A stretch of 36,854 nucleotides of DNA from Candidatus Blautia excrementipullorum (GTDB lineage Bacteria; Bacillota; Clostridia; Lachnospirales; Lachnospiraceae), in the NCBI GenBank assembly GCA_019118645.1, contig DWYN01000089.1:1-36854 (forward strand), written 5' to 3'. Below the pieces are notes generated by a model. That model did not search any database and was not told the DNA's origin. It saw only the letters and a program-made list of their open reading frames with translations. Positions 32,471 to 36,854 of this stretch are shown piece after piece; within the stretch, counting starts at the first letter, position 1, and the number at the start of each line of letters is the position of its first letter. The translations under genes were made by a program, and so were the position numbers.

Positions 32471-33487
32471 TCAGTTCTCTGTCCAGTCGGCCTCTTTGTT
32501 TTCCGGCTCGCCTTCCTTGTCGATAATTGTATATTCCGCATTGTCTTCCCAAAGCTGTTCCAGGCGCTGAGGCATTCCCTCTACCAGTTTTCCCATATCA
32601 GAATAAAGGTTATAAAGCTTCTGCTGTGTTAAGTTAACCTCCTTACGGTACGCTTCAATTTTATATTTTGCGGCCATCAGACGGATTCCCTTGTCTTCAA
32701 GTTCCTTGTCGATCTGTGTTTTGCGCCCTTCAATAATTTCTCTGCTCTCTTTTCTTGCCTGTTCGAGAATCTCTTCCGCTTTTTTCTGCGCTTCATCCTG
32801 GATGTGGCGTGCGCTTATGCGCGCGTCTTCCAAAACCTGAGTTATCACTTTAAAATCATTTTCATATTTTTCTTTCTTTTCCTTCATCTGCTGAATTTCA
32901 GCCTGAAGGCTGCTGTTCTTTTCAATATCCTGGCTTGCGGCTTTTAATTCTTCCAGTTCTCTTTCCATATCTTTCTTCTTTTCCGCAAACATAAGGTTTT
33001 CTGATTTCAGCCCATCAATTTCCTGTCTGAGCTTTTCATTTTCATTTTTTTGCTGTTCCAGCTGTTCTAAGTACTCTTCTTCGTTTATTCCCTCAGGCTC
33101 CTGCGCTGCGGCTGCAGCTTCTGTATTTTTCTGATTTTCCGTAAGCTCCAGATTCTCAGCCTCTAATTGGGCAATTCTTTGTCTTAACTCTTCGTTTTCT
33201 TTTTTCTGAGTCTCCAGTTCTTCTGCATTTGCCCCCTCTTCTGTATAGCGGGAAGAACTATCTGACGAGCTTTCTTCCATCCCCGCCTTGTACTTCTGTA
33301 TCTCTTCTTCCAGTCTCTCGTTTTCTTCCTGAGCTTTCTGAAGTTTACTCTTAAGACCAACGATATCTCTCTGGTACTCAGATTTTTCCACTTCTGTGTT
33401 TCGTTCTAATTCCTGCAAATAGCCACGGACATCTTCCTTATTAAATCCTCCAAATAATGCTGTTCGGAATTCTCCTCCATTGCTCAT
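32471..33487 (-). CDS. DivIVA-like coiled-coil protein
   Basis: DivIVA-type proteins bind curved membrane at poles and septa and organise division or growth. The 338-residue product begins with the family-typical FRTALFGGFNKEDVRGYLQEL (residues 7-27). Almost continuous coiled coil follows to about 310, ending in an acidic tail. Residues 91-121 and 143-173 are a clear 31-residue internal duplication (LETQKKENEELRQ... versus LEQQKNENEKLRQ...). The two copies are separated by an Ala/Glu-rich linker. An Arg/Lys-rich helical segment (about 220-275) resembles ATP synthase subunit b/F. GGAGGTATGG precedes the ATG, and the promoter is at 33548-33576. Confidence 0.85.
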   Translation of the reverse strand: MSNGGEFRTALFGGFNKEDVRGYLQELERNTEVEKSEYQRDIVGLKSKLQKAQEENERLEEEIQKYKAGMEESSSDSSSRYTEEGANAEELETQKKENEELRQRIAQLEAENLELTENQKNTEAAAAAQEPEGINEEEYLEQLEQQKNENEKLRQEIDGLKSENLMFAEKKKDMERELEELKAASQDIEKNSSLQAEIQQMKEKKEKYENDFKVITQVLEDARISARHIQDEAQKKAEEILEQARKESREIIEGRKTQIDKELEDKGIRLMAAKYKIEAYRKEVNLTQQKLYNLYSDMGKLVEGMPQRLEQLWEDNAEYTIIDKEGEPENKEADWTEN

Positions 33488-33547
33488 GACTTTCCATACC
33501 TCCGTTTTTCCTTTGTTTCTTTGTGTACAGTTTATTCTCTATAAAAA

Positions 33548-33576
33548 AGAATAACCATTTTTGAATTTTATGTCAA
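33548..33576 (-). promoter_or_regulatory. promoter of the DivIVA-like gene
   Basis: Minus strand perfect TTGACA (33571-33576), 17-base spacer, TATTCT (33548-33553). The -35 box overlaps the stop codon of the upstream ABC exporter gene (33573-33575). Confidence 0.62.
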
Positions 33577-35363
33577 ATAGTATTTCTTTCCTTAACAGAC
33601 GCGCTTCTGTCTCCCTGCCTCTCGCCCTCTTCTGTCATAAGAATTCTTCTGTCACAAATTTCAAGGGCTGCCGGCCGATGTGTGATAATTAATACTGTTT
33701 TGTCTGTCATCTGTCTTAAATTCTTCAACAGATTCTGCTCCGTTGTTTCATCCAGAGCACTGGTGGATTCATCCAGGATAAGAATAGGACGGTCTGAAAA
33801 AACAGCTCTTGCAATGGCAATTCTCTGCATTTGGCCTTCAGACAGTCCGCATCCTCTCTCACCCAGCACAGTATCTATCCCCTCTTTCAATTCCGCCGTG
33901 AATTCGTCCGCACAGGAAATTCTTAATGCCTGCGCAAGGCGTTCCTCCTGGAGCATTGCCTCCGGGTCTCCAAAAGCAATAATCTCCCGAATCGTACCGC
34001 TCATCAGCTGATTGCCCTGGGGAACATAGGCAAACAGCCCTCTCCACTCGGCAGTAAGAGGGATCTCCACTGTGTTTTCCCCCTTTTTTATTCTTAAATA
34101 CCGTTCTCCGCGATCCAATGGATACAGACACATCAAAAGCTTAAGAAGTGTGCTTTTTCCGCATCCGGAATGTCCGGTAAACGCTACATACTCTCCTTTT
34201 CGTATCTCAATGTCAAGATGATCCAGCACTGCTTTTTCTGCATCCCCGTTTTCCTTTGAAGTTTCATAAGAAAATCTGGCGTCCTTCAAACCGATGCTCT
34301 GAAAGTTTTCCTCATAAAATCTGGAAATCTCCTTCATGGATATGTGCGTTTCATTTCCGTCATCCTTATATTTTTCGGCCTCCATCAGCCGCTCTGCACT
34401 TGCAGTCATCGCATAATACCGCGGCACGATTCCGCTCAAATTGGCAAAAGGCCCCTGCACCTGCCCAATCAGCTGCAGAACCGCTGTAAATGTACCGTAG
34501 GACAAAGTCCCATTGAGAATTCCATAGCCGCAGTATATCGCGCAGAGAATATATCCCCCTCCAACTACAAGACTAAAACCGGAATTGCATATATTAGAAA
34601 AATGATTTCTCCTCAGGCGGGTCTCTTTGTGGCTTTTCATTCTCTGGTCAGCGCCGCTTAAAGTGCCTTTTTCCATGGAGAATACACGGATAATCATCAG
34701 GCTTTCCAGACGCTCCTGGAAAAACGAAAGGACCGCCCCGTTGGCCTCCTGAACTCTTTTGTGAAGGCGCTTCAGAATATTCCGGAAAGACGCCGTTACC
34801 AGGAGGAGCAGGATTCCCATGGGAATAAGAATATAAAAAAAGGTTGGAGTAAGGAAAAACAGCGTTGCCATTGCTCCAACCAATCTTACCACCATACCGG
34901 CAAGGCTGGGAAAAATGGACAGAACCCCGCTTGTCACTTCTCGTGTGTCAGAGGTGAGCCGATTAATCCAGTCTCCGGAATGAACGGCAGTGACAGATGC
35001 ATAATCTTTATGGAGAAGGCAGGCAAACAGACGTCTTTTTATCCTGTTTTCCACCGTGGCGCTCGTCCATTCAGACATGAAGCGATAAAACGCACTTATA
35101 ACAATCTGGCCAAGCTCCAGTCCCAACAGCATTCCAGCCGCCCGAAAAAAACCATACTTGTCACCCGCCACAGCCTGATCAATCAGATCACGGAAGAGCA
35201 GGGCTGAAACCACGCCGCATACTCCGTATATGATCTGGATGGTCAAAAGAACTGCAATACATCCTTTATATTTCCCCACTATTCGCCAGATCCAGAGCAA
35301 AGAATTCTTATGGGACTCCTTTGCAGCGCTCTTCTGCTCCGTATTTGTTTCGATTATTTTCAT
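33573..35363 (-). CDS. ABC exporter, fused membrane and ATPase domains
   Basis: The 596-residue half-transporter has an N-terminal membrane domain of about six helices (between residues 30 and 310). A C-terminal ATPase has Walker A GHSGCGKST (397-405), signature LSEGQMQR (507-514) and Walker B ILILDESTSALD (527-538). It should work as a homodimer exporting a peptide or other amphipathic product. There is no N-terminal C39 peptidase, so leader cleavage, if any, happens elsewhere. The gene starts about 40 bases after the radical SAM gene on the same strand and is the downstream half of that pair. A GAGGC site precedes the ATG. Confidence 0.9.
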   Translation of the reverse strand: MKIIETNTEQKSAAKESHKNSLLWIWRIVGKYKGCIAVLLTIQIIYGVCGVVSALLFRDLIDQAVAGDKYGFFRAAGMLLGLELGQIVISAFYRFMSEWTSATVENRIKRRLFACLLHKDYASVTAVHSGDWINRLTSDTREVTSGVLSIFPSLAGMVVRLVGAMATLFFLTPTFFYILIPMGILLLLVTASFRNILKRLHKRVQEANGAVLSFFQERLESLMIIRVFSMEKGTLSGADQRMKSHKETRLRRNHFSNICNSGFSLVVGGGYILCAIYCGYGILNGTLSYGTFTAVLQLIGQVQGPFANLSGIVPRYYAMTASAERLMEAEKYKDDGNETHISMKEISRFYEENFQSIGLKDARFSYETSKENGDAEKAVLDHLDIEIRKGEYVAFTGHSGCGKSTLLKLLMCLYPLDRGERYLRIKKGENTVEIPLTAEWRGLFAYVPQGNQLMSGTIREIIAFGDPEAMLQEERLAQALRISCADEFTAELKEGIDTVLGERGCGLSEGQMQRIAIARAVFSDRPILILDESTSALDETTEQNLLKNLRQMTDKTVLIITHRPAALEICDRRILMTEEGERQGDRSASVKERNTI

Positions 35364-35403
35364 AAATTGCCTCTGTCCGTACTCTCACATGTACCCAATC
35401 GGT

Positions 35404-36828
35404 TTAATGAGATTCATCCGGTTTGAACGTTGCATTTTCTCCGTATTTTGCAATAGCTTCTTCTGTCACCTGGCGGATACGGTCTACGTACCCTTCCTTC
35501 CAAAGCATACACATCGTACGGTCACAGCCCATCAGATCGTGATTTCCGTCCAGCAAGGCGGTGGCGCGGCAGCCTCCTCCGCACCGGAGACGATAGGGAC
35601 ATTCTCCGCATTCTTTGTTTGCCGCCAAAAGATCTTTCACACGGCCGTTTACAAATTCCATATAATAGCTGTCACTCAGGCCCTGTTTCAGTCCAATGTC
35701 CTGAATCTTCGGAAAACGGTTTTGTTCCGGACTGGCTGTCATAGGCATGCACGGAAGCAGCCTTCCCTCGGGCGTAATATAGCAGGCCCATCGGGTTGCC
35801 CCGCACATATGACAGTCCAGACACTTTTCCGTCCCGTCATATGGTTCTGCTACTATCTTATATGGACGGTCTTTCCGCAGCGCAATCACTCCGGAAATGA
35901 TCAGATTTATAGGCTGTCCCTTCTGAAAATACCAGGGAATATACCGCATCATTGCTTCTGTGTATTCCTGAGGTGTCAACGCATTTCCTTCACTGTTATT
36001 CTCCCATAAATCTGTCAATGCGACATTGGATACTTTTAAATCTGTTACTCCAATCTCACATAGAGACTGAATCGTCTGGGGCAGACTGTCCAAGTTTCCC
36101 CTGTGAATGCACATTTCAACATCTGTTCTGAACCCCCGGGCTTTGCAAAGCTTAAGTGCATTCAAAGCAGCCTGCTCTGCCCCTTTAATGCCCCGCATCC
36201 AGTCATGCCAGTTAACTCCGTCAAAACTGACGGAAAATGCCGGTCTGATTCCCCGTTGTTCAAATTCATCCAATACGCTTTCATTGAGAAGCCAGCCATT
36301 TGTATATATCTTTCCAATTACTATTTTATGAGAAAGAATATGGTCAACCAGCCTCCAGAAATCTTTTCGCACAAACGGTTCTCCACCGGTTATGTCTACA
36401 TGGAGCACACCGCAGGCAGCCATTTCATCAATCAGAGCAAGTGCTTTCTCTGTAGAAAGTTCTCCCAAGGCTCCATCCGGCGCATCCATATAGCAGTGGC
36501 GGCATCGGTAATTGCATCTTCCTGTGATAGACCAGAACACTTTATTTACATATCGATTATTAAAAACCTTATAATACTGATCCTGTTCCAAGGGGGCAGA
36601 GGTTTCACAAGTCTCAATAATTCCCTTTTCCTGGCATTTTTTCAATGTTTCCCTCAATGTACTGTCCAGTATCTCTTCCGTCAGCTCTGTTTCTCCATCG
36701 CAGAGAAGCAAAGTCTGGAATTCATTCTGCGTCAGCTGCTGACTGCTGTTTTCCGGACGTTTCACTAATACCCAGGATCTTTTAGACCATCCCCTCAAAG
36801 AATAGGACTGTTTAAGTCTGTAGTACAT
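35404..36828 (-). CDS. radical SAM/SPASM peptide-modifying enzyme with N-terminal RRE-like domain
   Basis: The 474-residue product has an N-terminal domain of about 90 residues resembling a PqqD/RRE precursor-binding fold. The radical SAM core follows, with the 4Fe-4S motif CNYRCRHC (Cys105, Cys109, Cys112) and ITGGEPF (146-152). The C-terminal SPASM domain is Cys-rich: Cys336, 339, 342, 349 and 360, then CGECPYRLRCGGGC (407-420), Cys435 and Cys440. This is typical of RiPP maturases that cross-link Cys or Trp/Lys side chains. The start is supported by GGAAGG about 10 bases upstream. The frame stays open to the edge, so a longer start cannot be excluded. The precursor peptide is not visible in this window. 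Confidence 0.9.
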   Translation of the reverse strand: MYYRLKQSYSLRGWSKRSWVLVKRPENSSQQLTQNEFQTLLLCDGETELTEEILDSTLRETLKKCQEKGIIETCETSAPLEQDQYYKVFNNRYVNKVFWSITGRCNYRCRHCYMDAPDGALGELSTEKALALIDEMAACGVLHVDITGGEPFVRKDFWRLVDHILSHKIVIGKIYTNGWLLNESVLDEFEQRGIRPAFSVSFDGVNWHDWMRGIKGAEQAALNALKLCKARGFRTDVEMCIHRGNLDSLPQTIQSLCEIGVTDLKVSNVALTDLWENNSEGNALTPQEYTEAMMRYIPWYFQKGQPINLIISGVIALRKDRPYKIVAEPYDGTEKCLDCHMCGATRWACYITPEGRLLPCMPMTASPEQNRFPKIQDIGLKQGLSDSYYMEFVNGRVKDLLAANKECGECPYRLRCGGGCRATALLDGNHDLMGCDRTMCMLWKEGYVDRIRQVTEEAIAKYGENATFKPDESH

Positions 36829-36854
36829 AATCTTATCCTTCCCGATGTCATCTA

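Noticed and set aside
33488..33572. Possible RiPP precursor gene between the exporter and the DivIVA-like gene
   Set aside because: The gap holds only the DivIVA-like promoter and ribosome site; no start codon with a peptide-like frame was found.
1..36854. CRISPR array, phage or insertion sequence
   Set aside because: No regularly spaced direct repeats, no transposase or integrase motifs and no phage structural genes were seen; the only tandem repeats are inside coding genes.

Overview
The window looks like a chromosomal segment from a Gram-positive anaerobe of class Clostridia, most likely family Lachnospiraceae (Blautia/Dorea/Ruminococcus-like). The grounds are moderate GC with strong AGGAGG-type ribosome binding sites, sigma-A promoters of TTGACA-N17-TATAAT type, HPr kinase, a DivIVA-like protein, the MEP isoprenoid enzyme IspD, a YedE-type selenium cluster and a RiPP-style radical SAM/ABC pair. 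It is mostly core genome. Accessory material sits at about 5.8-7.4 kb (decayed), 23.6-27.5 kb (selenium), 27.5-32.4 kb (ABC transporter plus two-component system) and 33.6 kb to the right edge (peptide modification and export).

Layout. 1-705: minus-strand stable-RNA region with a probable rRNA operon leader running off the left edge, preceded by tRNA-Ser(GGA) and tRNA-Ser(UGA), each transcription unit with its own TTGACA promoter. 810-5206: minus-strand operon tsaE-tsaB-rimI-rnz-tsaD-ispD (t6A tRNA modification, RNase Z, isoprenoid synthesis). Its promoter overlaps back-to-back with that of a plus-strand cyclophilin gene (5233-5751). 5752-7350: terminator, strongly structured leader, a MATE transporter with an internal deletion, and relics of a cytidylate-kinase-like gene. 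7358-9284: YigZ/IMPACT-family gene and a membrane-anchored C39-like peptidase. 9508-12316: class A penicillin-binding protein with a Gly/Asp/Thr repeat tail and a bidirectional terminator. 12343-18387: minus-strand ftsH-uvrC-hprK-glk. 18475-20073: DUF1846 protein with a bidirectional terminator. 20084-23496: greA, an orphan PhoB-like response regulator, a sugar nucleotidyltransferase and galE. 23640-27461: yedE, a TusA-domain gene and a DUF3343 gene diverging from a class V aminotransferase (cysteine desulfurase/selenocysteine lyase type) and a LysR regulator. 27479-32414: ABC ATPase and FtsX-type permease facing a response regulator plus a histidine kinase with no membrane segment. 32471-33576: DivIVA-like coiled-coil protein. 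33573-36854: ABC exporter and a radical SAM/SPASM maturase.

How the genes work together. TsaB, TsaD and TsaE cooperate in making t6A37 on tRNA, next to RNase Z and tRNA genes. HprK and glucokinase both belong to carbon sensing. YedE, the TusA-like protein, the DUF3343 protein and the aminotransferase form a likely selenium (or reactive sulfur) uptake and delivery set with its own LysR regulator. The ABC pair and the two-component system together look like a peptide-antibiotic sensing and detoxification module. The radical SAM/SPASM enzyme and exporter at the right edge look like the modification and export half of a ribosomal-peptide system whose precursor is not visible here. That pair, the transporter-coupled soluble kinase and the decayed MATE/kinase locus are the most interesting parts. 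All functional calls rest on motifs and context read by eye; no database search was run.
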